NCBI GenBank assembly: GCA_963854835.1
Contig: OY978526.1
Span: 44,723,140 to 44,787,139 of the forward strand
DNA length: 64,000 nucleotides
Direction: 5' to 3'
Source: Megamerina dolium
Taxonomy: Eukaryota > Arthropoda > Insecta > Diptera > Megamerinidae
In this document: positions 1-10,309 of the stretch, in pieces
How positions within the stretch are numbered: position 1 is the stretch's first letter
Layout of the letters: every line of letters starts with the position of its first letter
Notes under the pieces: generated by a model
Told to the model about the DNA's origin: nothing
The model's database searches: none
Seen by the model: the letters and a program-made list of their open reading frames with translations, nothing else
Made by a program: the position numbers and the translations under genes

Positions 1-645
1 GATATTCTGATCTCAGCATCCAATGAATTATTTACATTTACTCATACGCTCGTACTCGTATGAGTATTAATTTTAACTGATTATAATGTTTTTCCCGTTC
101 GTAGTAAAATATTTCAATATAGCATATGTACATACATACAAGTACCACAATAGACGTTCTCATAATTAAATTTTACAACTCGTTTTACTGAAATTGTTAG
201 TCTTTCCGTTTATAGACTCATGAAAAGTGTTGAAGCGAACAATACCGCCGCCGTTACAAATTAAGCACACTCATCAACTTGTAATTAGTTGCAATTTGTA
301 TAGTCATTTTGACTTTTTCGCTTTAACTTTGGTATAATCTGATACAGCAAATGTATAGTATGTACAATTATTGTACTGTTGAACATAATGACGACGATGA
401 TGATAATGTTGTTGACGTTATATACTGTTTGGCTTTCTCATGCATCGATTTAGATACATTGTTGCCGTTGTTTTTATTTTCAGCAAACATTATATGCTAC
501 ATACTTGATCATACAACATGAAGATGTATATACGTGCATACATTGAGTATGTGCCCAGCAAACCAAATATGCTTGTCCAAAAGGTACAGTAAACGCAAGT
601 CTAAGATTTGACAAATGCTTGCTAAATTGTTGTAAAAGGATTCAG
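1..645. other. AT-rich non-coding DNA, no gene seen
   Basis: No coding pattern, RNA gene or repeat end was recognised here. Short open frames are scattered and lack any family resemblance. The stretch ends where LINE-like sequence begins near 650. Confidence 0.5.
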
Positions 646-1396
646 ACTCGCGAGCAGCATTCTCAGAGTTGGAAAGAGAGTCGCGTAGGATGGGTCTTAC
701 GGTGAACGAGGGCAAGACGAAGTATCTAGTGTTAACAAGCAAAGAGTACCGGCGTCTTGGACAGCACGTCACTGTTGACAACTACGCTTTTGATGTAGTA
801 AGGGACTTTGTCTATCTTGGAACCAGCATTAACAGCAGTAATGACCTCAGCCTGGAGATATTGCGAAGGATCATTCTTGCAAACAGGTCTATTTCGGGCT
901 AAGTAAGCAATTGAAAAGTCGAGCCTTCTCTCGACAACCTAACATATGGCGCTGAATGTTGAACAATTTCCACCTCGAATGAGCGAATACTTGGAATTTT
1001 CGAGAGAAAAGTCTTACGCAAGATCTTTGGAGCTATTTGTGTTCGTGGCGAGTACCGAATATGGTACGCTATAGCTGTACGAGCTGTATGCCGATATTGA
1101 CATAGTAAAGTGCATCAAAATCCAGCGGCTGCGCTGGCTAGGTCATGTCGAGTGAATGAAAGAACACGCTCCAGCTAAGAAGGTGTTATATTCGGAACCC
1201 GCTGGAGGACGACGCAGAAGAGGAAGACCTAACCTCCAGTGGAAAGACCAAGTACTGGAGAACCTGACGGCGCTTGGAATTTCTAACTGGCGCCAGCTAG
1301 CAAAGAACAGAGATGGCTGGCGAAGCATGTTATTTTCGGCCGTAATCGATATTCGGTTGTTATGGCCACATAAGTAAGTAAGTAAGTAAGTATATT
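646..1396 (+). mobile_element. 5'-truncated RTE-like LINE fragment (RT C-terminal half and 3' end)
   Basis: This is a degenerate 3' piece of the LINE family that is most complete at 60.25-63.5 kb. Residues from 669 to 902 read as the RT thumb-side region (MGLTVNEGKTKYLV, then RLGQHVTVDNYAF), and 1156-1377 reads as the C-terminal tail (HAPAKKVLYSEPAGGRRRRG and WRQLAKNRDGW). The reading frame is lost between about 903 and 1155. The fragment ends in a simple (TAAG) tail at 1373-1392, the usual kind of 3' terminus for RTE-like elements. The 5' end is truncated after the YADD box, and a short internal deletion follows the word CGCGAGCAG compared with the other copies. No target-site duplication was identified. 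The family name RTE-like is inferred from the endonuclease-RT layout and the short tandem tail. It is inactive. Confidence 0.85.
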
Positions 1397-2591
1397 TCCA
1401 ATATTCGCGTGTAAGCTGAAATTATTTATATGTTTGAATTAATTAAATTTACACCGTACACACCTAACAGGAAAGAAAAACAGGGCCGACTCAATAAACA
1501 TTTTATTTTTAAAGTCAGCGCTAAAGAAAGTACCCCTTATTAACATTTTTTTGTTCAAATATCTATTATATTGTATATAAGCTTACTCCAAGCATTATTT
1601 CTTTATGCATATTCAGTTGTTTACTGGATATTTATTGACACTAAGGAAGTTATTAAAGATAGTAGATTAAATGCATTAAGGAAAAACGTATTCCGGCGGA
1701 AAATCTATTGAGTAATATATTCACAATTATGATAGAAGAAGATATGCTGAAAAGAATCACTCTCTTCTATTCTCGCAGTAAACATTTCAATACTGTGGGA
1801 AACAACAATAAATGACATAATTTCCAAACAAATAAAAAACTATTTCCGTTAACAGAAATATTACAATGTCATATCACATACGTATCAATATATGTATATA
1901 ATTTTACTCTAGTTTAATTGTTATACTCTATTTTAATGCGTACGTACATGGTGGAACCAGTTAAACCACTGACTTCATTAATATTATGTACAAACTTGTA
2001 CATATATGAGTCTGTATGTGTACCCTTACTCATATATACTCATCACAAATGGCATAACAACTCAGAATGTAACATCAACCGGATGATTCTGCTGTCATGC
2101 AATGCCTACAATGAACAATATAATATTTATATGTAGATATTTACTTACACATTGATTACGACATGAACATGTGTACATTTGATTATTCACAACAATCAAA
2201 CAACTCAAAACAACTGTCGTGTTTAGATGAGCTATAAACATAGAATAGCTGAAAGCATTATTACAAGCCATTACACTGTACTTATATGTAGTTGTGCCTT
2301 ATTGCAGTTTTAAGCGGTACTCTTGCAATTAACTATTATAACATGTCTTTATCAATCACCAACAACAAGGCGTAAATACTCATAAACAACTAGCCTTTGG
2401 TGTGAGTATAGATGAAGTGCAAAATATAAATTACTTACTCATATTCTTTTCACTGATGAATCTAAATGGAAATATACGAGTATATGAAATGATATTTATA
2501 TTGCTTTGAATTTTTTCACCTACCTACCAATGAATATTCCAACTAACGCGACTTTTTTCTTATCTCTATTAATTGAGAGTAATAATCATGA
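1397..2591. other. AT-rich non-coding DNA, no gene seen
   Basis: No protein family, RNA gene or repeat structure was recognised. Small open frames such as 1918-2136 have compositions expected of AT-rich noise. Confidence 0.45.
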
Positions 2592-2928
2592 TGTAATAGT
2601 TCAGACAGACGGCAGCGTTAATTCGGATTACCGTCGTACTTAATCCGAATAAAATATTAACCTGACAGACGGAAGTATTGCAGATTAACTAAACGGCTGA
2701 TTGCAGTTTCATTAGGTCTGCTCACTTATATTACTATCACTATCAATTTCTGTCATCTGTCACTCTCGATATGAGAAAATCTTCAAAAAGTACGAGAACT
2801 GAAAACTATCAGAAACTTGTAAATTGACATTCACAGTTCGTAATTGACTGCTGGATTTATTTTTTCGCCAACGCTTTTCATGTCGAAAATTGTTAACAAT
2901 TGTTGAAAGTTTTTATAAGCGAACATAC

Positions 2929-3347
2929 AGTAACGAGTATCGATAGTTGATTACTCATCACTATTGTGACTGACTCTATTGGCAGCATCGAAACGAATGT
3001 CAACAAAAAGAAATAAGCGATAACCAGAACAAGCCAACGAGAAAGGAAGAGAAGAATCTCGATAAAGGAAGATTCTGGGGTGTTGCCAACAGAGTATAAA
3101 TAGAGCCAGTGTTGAGGAGGAAAATCAATCTACTTCCGAACGTGATTGCGAAAACATTGATACAGAGGCAAAAGTTGCAAGTAAATAGTTGAGTGTAAAC
3201 AGTGTTGATTGTAAATAGAGATTATTAAATAAATTGTTGCTGTATATAGTTGTACAAAATAAGTGTTGCAGTTATCATTAACAGAATCCAGTGATCGAAC
3301 AAGGTAATTCAAATAGAATTAAACGTTCACAGAATAAAAACGTAACA
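2929..3347 (+). repeat. 5' LTR of gypsy-type retrotransposon
   Basis: This 419-bp direct repeat matches 6349-6767 at every position I compared except the first base, where this copy has A and the 3' LTR has the canonical T of TG...CA. A TATA box (TATAAATAG) lies at 3095 and a polyadenylation signal AATAAA at 3228-3233. The 4-bp target duplication ATAC lies at 2925-2928 and again at 6768-6771. Near-identity of the LTRs implies recent insertion. Confidence 0.95.
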
Positions 3348-3349
3348 AT

Positions 3350-3368
3350 TGGTGTCAGAAGTGGGATT
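3350..3368 (+). promoter_or_regulatory. Primer-binding site, tRNA-Leu type
   Basis: TGGTGTCAGAAGTGGGATT begins 2 bases after the 5' LTR. It is complementary to the 3' end expected of an insect tRNA-Leu (CCA plus an acceptor stem ending TCTGACA). Priming by tRNA-Leu is known for the mdg3/blastopia/micropia-like gypsy group. The tRNA assignment comes from knowledge of tRNA ends, not from a search. Confidence 0.75.
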
Positions 3369-3376
3369 CTGTAAAA

Positions 3377-6310
3377 ATGGTGAAAATTGACCAACTAAAA
3401 GTGGACCAGCTTAAAAAGCTGTTGGTAGAGATGAACCTATCGTCATCAGGTGCAAAGGCGGAACTGCTGGTGAGGCTGAGGAAAGCCATGGAGGCTAAGG
3501 GAATTAATGTAGAAGAACATGAGTTCTTTGAGGAAGACGATATACATGCAGTTGTGCACGCCGAGGAAGAGAGCATGGTAGATTCGAGTGGTCAACTCAT
3601 GGAATTTATGAAATCCATGATGCAACAGCAGCAGCAGCAACTGCAAGGAATTAATGCGAAGTTACAAGAACATTCGGCTGAATTGCGTACGGAAATTCAA
3701 GGAAATGCGTCTCGCATTGACTCCAAGCTTCAAGAACATTCGGTACGCCAAGAGGGCGTTATTAGTGAATTGCGTATGGAAATTCAAGAACATTCGGCTC
3801 GACAAGAACACGTCATCGAAAATCTACAGAAAGGAATTGAACTTAGATTTCAGGAAATTTCCGGAGCTATTAATGACAAAGTCACAGAGCTGAAAGAACA
3901 CGTGGATGAGTTGGATGATAAGCTGAAGGAACATGTCGACGACTGGGAAGATAAGTTCCAGAAATTACAGCACGAACTCAATCAACTAAAAATAAATGGA
4001 CCAGCCACATCAGTGATTAGAGATTCAAGTACAATCAAATTAAAGCCACCAACATTTGACGGAAGCACGCCATTCAATATCTTCAAGCTTCAATTCGAGA
4101 CAACAGCTTCGAAGAATCAATGGGATGATAGCGACAAGACTGCTGCTTTAATAGTCGCATTAAAAGGTAATGCTTCCGAGGTGTTACAGATGGTTCCAGA
4201 GAAAGATCGTGGTAGCTACCAGTCACTGATGGACACACTCCAGCGGAAATATGGAAATGAATACAAGAGTCAATTACATCGAGTTGAATTGAGATCGCGA
4301 GTGCAACGGAGTAATGAGAGCCTTCAGGAATTCGCTTCCGATATTGAGCGCTTATGTCATCTAGCGTTCTCCGGTAATTCGGAAGAGTTTGTCGAAAAAA
4401 TCAAAATAGAGGCTTTCATAGATGGCATACGTGATGGAGAGACAAAGCGTGCCCTAGTCATGTCACCCAGGAATACTTATGCCGAAACAGTCAGTAGTGC
4501 ATTGACGTATGAAGCCGCCAGCTTAATGTGTCGACCAGTGCCAGGAGTACGCAAACTAGAGGGGAAAACATCACATCTGGTTGAAGCAGTGCGTCAGGTA
4601 GTAAAATCAGTAGTTCAGCCTGAAGTAACAACAGGTCGACGTGAAAACAAATTTAATGGTAAGTGCTTCATTTGCGACAAACGAGAGCATATAGCGCGTG
4701 ATTGCAATCAATCGAATATGAAGCCTAAAGGTAGAACAAGGAATCAACGCAAAAATAAATTTGCCGGTAAGTGCTTCATATGCCATCGAAGAGGGCACAA
4801 GGCGCGGAATTGTCGTCTAAGACACAATCAACAAAGATCGAATTCACCAGGACAACGAAAGAACGATCGTGATGTCATTCATCGTAGTAAAGCTTATACT
4901 CCATATCGTCGTACTTGCACCGTAGATAGTAAACATTGTTCTCGGGAAAGAAACCAGAATCACATTGTTAACCTACGTCTTACGAATATATTGCCGGAGG
5001 AGTCATGGACCACCGAACGAGTGCAAGAAGATCAGCGGAACGACCCAGATCTCGTAAAGATTATGGAATACAAGGAGCAGGGCATACGTCCAGATTGGCA
5101 AGAAATGGCTAATGAGAGTCCAATAGCAAAGGCATACTGGGCGCAGTGGCAAAGCCTGCACTTACGAGACGGATGTTTATTCCGAACATGGGAAAGTGAA
5201 GATGGAAAAATCACTTATGATCTGCTAGTGGTACCCAAGGCAAGAATAAATGAAGTGATAGCTGAGTATCACAATGCCTCCAGTGGAGGGCATTTGGGAA
5301 TCACCAAAACCGTCGAGAAAATAAAGAAACGATTTTATTGGGTTGGATGTCATGACCATGTCGCTGATTGGATTCGGAAATGTAAGCAATGTGCAATGGC
5401 CAAAGGTCCCACTAAGAAAAGTCGAGGTAAGATGCACCAATACACCGTGGGTGCTCCATTTGAGCGAATTGCTATGGACATAGCTGGGCCATTTCCAATA
5501 AGCAACGCAGGAAACAAGTATGTTCTGGTGGTTATAGATTACTTCAGTAAATGGCCTGAAGTATACCCCATTCCAAATCAGGAAGCTAGTACAGTTGCGG
5601 ATATATTCGTCAACCAATGGGTTACTCGTTTTGGTGTACCGATGGAGTTACACTCAGACCAAGGTCGAAATTTCGAATCAGTTGTATTCCAAGAGATATG
5701 CCGTATGCTGGGTATATACAAAACTCGTACAACACCTTTGCATCCACAATCTGATGGCATGGTAGAACGATTTAACCGTACCTTGGAGGAATATTTGAGA
5801 AAAGTCGTAGATAAATACCAAAGAGACTGGGATGTACATATACCAATGTTCCTCATGGCATATCGATGCGCACAACATGATACGACGGCTACTACACCGG
5901 CAATGGCAATTTTTGGAAACGAGTTAAGACTGCCAGCTGATTTAAAATTTGGAGTCGTAACACCAACGAGATCAACCGAAGGTAATTATACTAGCGAAAA
6001 GCGGGAACAGTTGGATGAAGTACATCGGTTCATCAGAGAGCGGTCGCAGATGATAAGCGATAAGATGAAGGCCAGGTATGACTTGAAAGCAAATTCAAAA
6101 GGGTTCTATGAAGGAGAGCTTGTAATGCTTCATAATCCACAACGAAAGAAAGGCCTGTCTCCTAAACTACAGACTCATTGGGAAGGACCATATGAGATTA
6201 TAGCAAAGATAAATGACGTAGTGTATCGCATTCAACGTGCCTGGAATAAAAGAGCAAAGTTTAAAGTAGTGCACTTGGAGCGACTTGCGCCATATCGAGG
6301 GGAAGTATAA
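3377..6310 (+). CDS. Gag-integrase fusion polyprotein of gypsy-type element
   Basis: Intact 977-residue ORF starting 9 bases after the primer site. Residues about 5-40 resemble a SAP nucleic-acid-binding motif. Residues about 75-205 are Gln-rich and then heptad-like with repeated LQEHS/RQE units (probable coiled coil). Residues about 220-385 resemble retrotransposon Gag. Two CCHC zinc knuckles follow (C430-C433-H438-C443 and C466-C469-H474-C479). After a basic linker the protein passes straight into integrase: HHCC finger (H632, H639, C669, C672), catalytic core D701, D761, E797 with the canonical 35-residue spacing, and a GPY motif at 937-939. No protease DSG/DTG site and no RT YxDD box are present, although both belong between Gag and integrase in this family. 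The junction lies near residues 485-540. The frame is preserved across it. The product could package RNA and integrate DNA but not reverse transcribe it. Confidence 0.92.
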   Translation: MVKIDQLKVDQLKKLLVEMNLSSSGAKAELLVRLRKAMEAKGINVEEHEFFEEDDIHAVVHAEEESMVDSSGQLMEFMKSMMQQQQQQLQGINAKLQEHSAELRTEIQGNASRIDSKLQEHSVRQEGVISELRMEIQEHSARQEHVIENLQKGIELRFQEISGAINDKVTELKEHVDELDDKLKEHVDDWEDKFQKLQHELNQLKINGPATSVIRDSSTIKLKPPTFDGSTPFNIFKLQFETTASKNQWDDSDKTAALIVALKGNASEVLQMVPEKDRGSYQSLMDTLQRKYGNEYKSQLHRVELRSRVQRSNESLQEFASDIERLCHLAFSGNSEEFVEKIKIEAFIDGIRDGETKRALVMSPRNTYAETVSSALTYEAASLMCRPVPGVRKLEGKTSHLVEAVRQVVKSVVQPEVTTGRRENKFNGKCFICDKREHIARDCNQSNMKPKGRTRNQRKNKFAGKCFICHRRGHKARNCRLRHNQQRSNSPGQRKNDRDVIHRSKAYTPYRRTCTVDSKHCSRERNQNHIVNLRLTNILPEESWTTERVQEDQRNDPDLVKIMEYKEQGIRPDWQEMANESPIAKAYWAQWQSLHLRDGCLFRTWESEDGKITYDLLVVPKARINEVIAEYHNASSGGHLGITKTVEKIKKRFYWVGCHDHVADWIRKCKQCAMAKGPTKKSRGKMHQYTVGAPFERIAMDIAGPFPISNAGNKYVLVVIDYFSKWPEVYPIPNQEASTVADIFVNQWVTRFGVPMELHSDQGRNFESVVFQEICRMLGIYKTRTTPLHPQSDGMVERFNRTLEEYLRKVVDKYQRDWDVHIPMFLMAYRCAQHDTTATTPAMAIFGNELRLPADLKFGVVTPTRSTEGNYTSEKREQLDEVHRFIRERSQMISDKMKARYDLKANSKGFYEGELVMLHNPQRKKGLSPKLQTHWEGPYEIIAKINDVVYRIQRAWNKRAKFKVVHLERLAPYRGEV

Positions 6311-6335
6311 AAACTTGTTCGGGACGAACAAGGTT

Positions 6336-6348
6336 AAGAGGAGGGCAG
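6336..6348 (+). promoter_or_regulatory. Polypurine tract
   Basis: AAGAGGAGGGCAG lies immediately upstream of the 3' LTR and would prime plus-strand DNA synthesis. Position and composition are typical of LTR retrotransposons. Confidence 0.8.
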
Positions 6349-6767
6349 TGTAACGAGTATCGATAGTTGATTACTCATCACTATTGTGACTGACTCTATT
6401 GGCAGCATCGAAACGAATGTCAACAAAAAGAAATAAGCGATAACCAGAACAAGCCAACGAGAAAGGAAGAGAAGAATCTCGATAAAGGAAGATTCTGGGG
6501 TGTTGCCAACAGAGTATAAATAGAGCCAGTGTTGAGGAGGAAAATCAATCTACTTCCGAACGTGATTGCGAAAACATTGATACAGAGGCAAAAGTTGCAA
6601 GTAAATAGTTGAGTGTAAACAGTGTTGATTGTAAATAGAGATTATTAAATAAATTGTTGCTGTATATAGTTGTACAAAATAAGTGTTGCAGTTATCATTA
6701 ACAGAATCCAGTGATCGAACAAGGTAATTCAAATAGAATTAAACGTTCACAGAATAAAAACGTAACA
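6349..6767 (+). repeat. 3' LTR of gypsy-type retrotransposon
   Basis: This 419-bp partner of 2929-3347 begins TG and ends CA and is followed by the ATAC duplication at 6768-6771. The TATA box is repeated at 6515 and AATAAA at 6648-6653. Line-by-line comparison showed no internal differences from the 5' LTR. Confidence 0.95.
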
Positions 6768-6971
6768 ATACCTATTGTTTTGTAAGTTGAATAGAGAAAA
6801 ATTCACAATAGAAAATGTTCAGCAGTGTTACCATCGCACATTGCCCTAATCCTCTTTTATTTTGAGAATTAACTCATAGAGTTAATGCGGATTAGCTGCA
6901 GTTAAAGCCCGAGTTAATTCGAATTAAATCGTTAATCCGGATTAACGCTGCCGTCTGTCAGGGCTGTAATA

Positions 6972-7545
6972 AGTATGTAGCAGATATTCTGTTGCATATC
7001 ATATTTGCAATAATTCAGTTCCGTAGCATTTTTGTACCAGTGAAATAATTGCTCTCTTACAGCTTATAAACAGTATAAAAACAGGGCAAAACAGAATTGA
7101 TTGAAGTCAAATTTACGAAGTCATTCCTAATCATATCGTCAAGTCAAACAAAACACTGAACTTTGCACTCGTCTAAATTATGGTCTACCCATTAATAATA
7201 AAACAATATTTTTTTACTACAAAAAATGTCTGGTCGGATTTGAATAATCTTGTAACTGTTTATTGTAGCAATAGTAAAGTACAAAATATTTAAAAAAATT
7301 ATTCAAAATGGCCACCATTTGCCTTAGTACAGCGCCAAAGTCTGTCATTGATCACTGTACGGGCGAAATCCATGGAAAAATGATGTATAGCTTCTAACAC
7401 CGCCATACTCCATGCTCAATACTAATAAACTCGAAAGCATGATTTTCAAGCCACAGTTGAATTTTTTTGGTCTTATGAACGCAGAATCTTGTTGAAACAT
7501 CCTTGGTTTGCTTTGGAATATAGAGCTCCACTATATTCCTTAGAA
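6972..7545. other. Non-coding; possible old transposase scrap on minus strand
   Basis: No intact gene. On the minus strand about 7290-7470 reads vaguely like the C-terminal end of a Tc1/mariner-type transposase (a stretch ending in RQMVAIL before a stop-rich tail), but the similarity is too weak to call. The rest is AT-rich. Confidence 0.3.
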
Positions 7546-7547
7546 TA

Positions 7548-8711
7548 TCAGGTGTAGTAAAAAGAAATCCATTATTTTGTCAATACATGGCTTTAGTAAC
7601 CTGTATCTCGCGTTGTATAAGTACGATCGGGTTTTAGGCAGTTTTGTGATTGCTTGACTCAGTATTGTTAGAGCACGCGTCAAAGATGGAAACCAGTAAA
7701 GAGAAAATATGCCATATTTTACAATTTTTCTTGGATAAAGGCGAAAACGCAAGACCGACGGCTGAAAATGTGAATAGTGTTTATGGCCCTGATACTGTAA
7801 CAGCCAATCATGTGTAATTTTGGTTTCGTCGATTCCCTTCCGGTAATTTGGATGTCAAAGATGCACCACGCTCTGGAAGGCCAATTGTAGAAAATATCGA
7901 TAAAACAATGGAAATGATCGAGTCTGTCCATCATGTAAGCAATGTTTCTATTGCCAAGGAGCTAAGCATTGCACAAAAAACCGTTTGGAATCATTTAAAT
8001 AAGGCTGGATACAAAAAGAAGCTCGATGCATGGGTGCCACACGAGTCCATCGATCCATTTCTGAAGCGGATGGTTACTGGTGATGAAAAGTGGGTCACTT
8101 ATGACAACTTCAAGCGAAAACGGTCGTGGTCGGATAGCGGTGAGCCGGAAACGGTGGCCAAGCCAGGATTGACGGTCAGGAAGGTTTTGCTATATGTTTG
8201 GTGAGATTGGCAGGTAATTGTCTACTATGAACTGCTCCCCTATGGCCAAACTCTTAATTCGGACCCATACTGTCAACAATTGGACCGTCTGAAGGAAGTA
8301 ATCGCCCAGAAGTGGGAAGCTTTGGCCAATAGAAGAGGAATTGGGTTCTATCAGGACAACGTCAGGCCACACACATCGATAGTGACTCGGTAGAAGCTGC
8401 GGGAACTTGGTTGGGAGATTCTTATACGTCCACCTCATAGTCCGGACCTGGCACCAGTTCCTGTCTATGGCGAATGATTTTCCTGGTGAAAAATTCGCCT
8501 CAAGAGAAGCTTGTCAAAATCGACTGTCCCAGTTTTTTGCCAATGGGGACGAGGGTTTATATGAGAGTGGCATTATGAAATGACCTTCAAAATGGCAACA
8601 AGTTATCGAACAAAACGGTGATTATTTGACCTAAATCGGATCATTCTAACTATGCTAAATAAAACCTTCAATTTAATGCAAAAATAATGGATTTCTTTTT
8701 ACTAAACCTTA
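7548..8711 (+). mobile_element. Mariner-type DNA transposon, inactive
   Basis: The ends form an inverted repeat of about 28 bp sharing TAGTAAAAAGAAATCCATTA (about 7555 inward, and the reverse complement of about 8685-8705). TA dinucleotides flank it at 7546-7547 and 8712-8713, as expected for Tc1/mariner insertion. The length of about 1.16 kb is slightly short for mariner (about 1.3 kb). It encloses a broken transposase. Confidence 0.85.
7686..8640 (+). pseudogene. Broken mariner transposase
   Basis: The frame from ATG 7686 reads an N-terminal helix-turn-helix region, is stopped near 7816, and resumes as the open frame 7848-8204. That frame has DAPRSGRP, the linker WVPHES and the first catalytic motif TGDEKW. 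It then stops at 8202-8204. The same frame continues to about 8395 with FYQDN..PHTS (second catalytic Asp), another stop, and then a PHSPDLAP motif near 8432-8455. Just after this the family's third catalytic Asp is not seen (LAPVPVYGE). At least three stops make it non-functional. A mariner transposase normally cuts and pastes DNA flanked by its own TIRs into TA sites; this copy cannot. Confidence 0.85.
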
Positions 8712-8713
8712 TA

Positions 8714-10309
8714 TATCGCGGAATCATGACCATCCCTCAAGGACCATGCATACACGCTGTTAATGTGCTTATTAAAATGTTACTCCACGGTAGAGATTTT
8801 TCATCGGCAAATAATGGTGGCGGCTGAAACTATGTAGAAATTATTCTGCACATTTGTAGAGCACTCATCATCTCTCAAACTGCCCACTTAACATTGGCCG
8901 CGTTTACACTTGTATCAATATTTATGGCAATTCTAGTATGTAGAAAGGCACCGCATCATTCATAATATAAAATGTATGAAATGTAAATATTTATAAAACT
9001 TTTACTTAAACAAGTAAACGCGTAGAAGTTGTTGAAGGCAAAGCAATGATACGTTACATTGATATTTAATGCTGAACACTGAGCTGAAAATAAAATCTTA
9101 CAAGTAAATACAAGACATTTATATTTGTGCTATCATTAATTTTTAATCCATTTCGTATATTCGGTTTCAGATGTTTTTTAATTTATCATCGTTCAGTTTT
9201 ATGTGTTCTTTTTTCACAAATAAGCTTAGAATTGAAAATCTGAAAAAATATCATTTTGAATAATATTTCATAACGAATATTACTTGGAAAGATACAAATA
9301 AAAAGGATCCTATCTTTTTAATTTTCTTTACATATGAATTTTTAATTCACTCAAAAACTCGTTTGTACATAAGTGCTAAGTCCTGTGTTCAGTAGTACTC
9401 AGAATATCTCGTTAACAATTAATATGAATTTAACAATTTTTGTATTTTTTTGCAGAGAGCATGCTCTTCCTTTATTATTGATTTTTTATATTGTATTTGA
9501 AGTAGAAGTGAAAAACGACACATCTCATATGAGCATGGTGCATTGTGCAAATAAGTAAGTCCAAAATGAGCGAAATATGTCTCTGTTTTTTATGAAATTA
9601 ATTAAATTGCTTTAAATTTGTTTTGTTTTTTTTTTTTTGTAGTACGAATGAATATGACTGTATAAATATTCATAAAACATACTCTTACATGCAAAACAAA
9701 CATGAACGGATATAACAACAAATGCTCATAATTCCAGTTCAATGAAGTTGTCGAAAAAAAACAAAGATTTTAACACCTTTAAAGCAAATAATTTTGATTT
9801 CAATATTTTCATATCTACTCTATTGTAATTGTATTTGTGGTATTGTTTCCCCGTGTGATTTATATCCTAAGTGTGTATGTGTGTGTTTTTTTATGATATG
9901 CCCTTTCCATATAAAAGTTGTGTTATTTGTTTTTGATTTTCTAAATAATTTGCATTTTATTCTACTCTATTCTATAACATTTATAGTACGTAAGTATACA
10001 TATTCGTTCATGGATACCTTGATGATAAACCACTCTGATGGAAATATAGATTTTGTGTTAAATAGTTGAACTGTGAATTGTTTGAAATCCATTTCTATTA
10101 CGATTTATTTTCAGGTGCGTCATAGGGCAGCCTCCATACCTACCTACATACCTATTTTCAGGTATCAGTATATTTATTTTTTGTATATCTAGCATTGTAA
10201 TATAAAGTACAATATCGTATATATTTATTAAAGTGTTGCACCAATAGTTAACTCGGTTTGTTAATATCTACAATATTACAAAAAATAAGGAAAAACAATG
10301 ACATTACGA
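8714..10309. other. AT-rich non-coding DNA, no gene seen
   Basis: No gene, RNA or repeat end recognised. Open frames at 9373-9558 and 9794-10069 are Phe/Ile/Tyr-rich and match no family I know. Confidence 0.45.

Larger units (their letters stand above)
2929..6767 (+). mobile_element. Gypsy-type (Metaviridae) LTR retrotransposon, RT-less internal deletion form
   Basis: This is a complete LTR-to-LTR unit with ATAC target duplications, two 419-bp LTRs, a tRNA-Leu primer site, one ORF (3377-6310) and a polypurine tract just before the 3' LTR. At about 3.84 kb it is shorter than typical gypsy elements (5-8 kb). The missing part is protease, reverse transcriptase and RNase H, which should lie between Gag and integrase. 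There is no env-like ORF. It cannot copy itself without RT from a related element. It sits inside a small TIR element, so it inserted later. Confidence 0.93.
2599..6964. mobile_element. Small TIR DNA element (MITE-like, about 0.52 kb) split by an LTR retrotransposon
   Basis: The left end (GACAGACGGCAGCGTTAAT at 2604-2622) and the reverse complement of the right end (to 6964) share an imperfect terminal inverted repeat of about 32 bp. Both ends start with G followed by four variable bases and then this block. A 7-bp direct repeat TGTAATA flanks the pair at 2592-2598 and 6965-6971, as expected of a target-site duplication. Without the gypsy insertion at 2925-6771, the element is roughly 523 bp with no coding capacity. 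Copies of a TAATCCG-like word recur near both ends. The superfamily is uncertain: 7-8 bp duplications occur in hAT and P-like elements. This nested host shows the DNA element was here before the LTR element. Confidence 0.7.

Noticed and set aside
3654..3893. Alternative frames inside the gypsy Gag region
   Set aside because: They are overlapped by the 977-codon ORF with known domains; internal repeats generate the open frames.
7290..7470. Possible Tc1/mariner C-terminal scrap on the minus strand
   Set aside because: Only a loose resemblance with multiple stops; mentioned in the spacer entry but not called.
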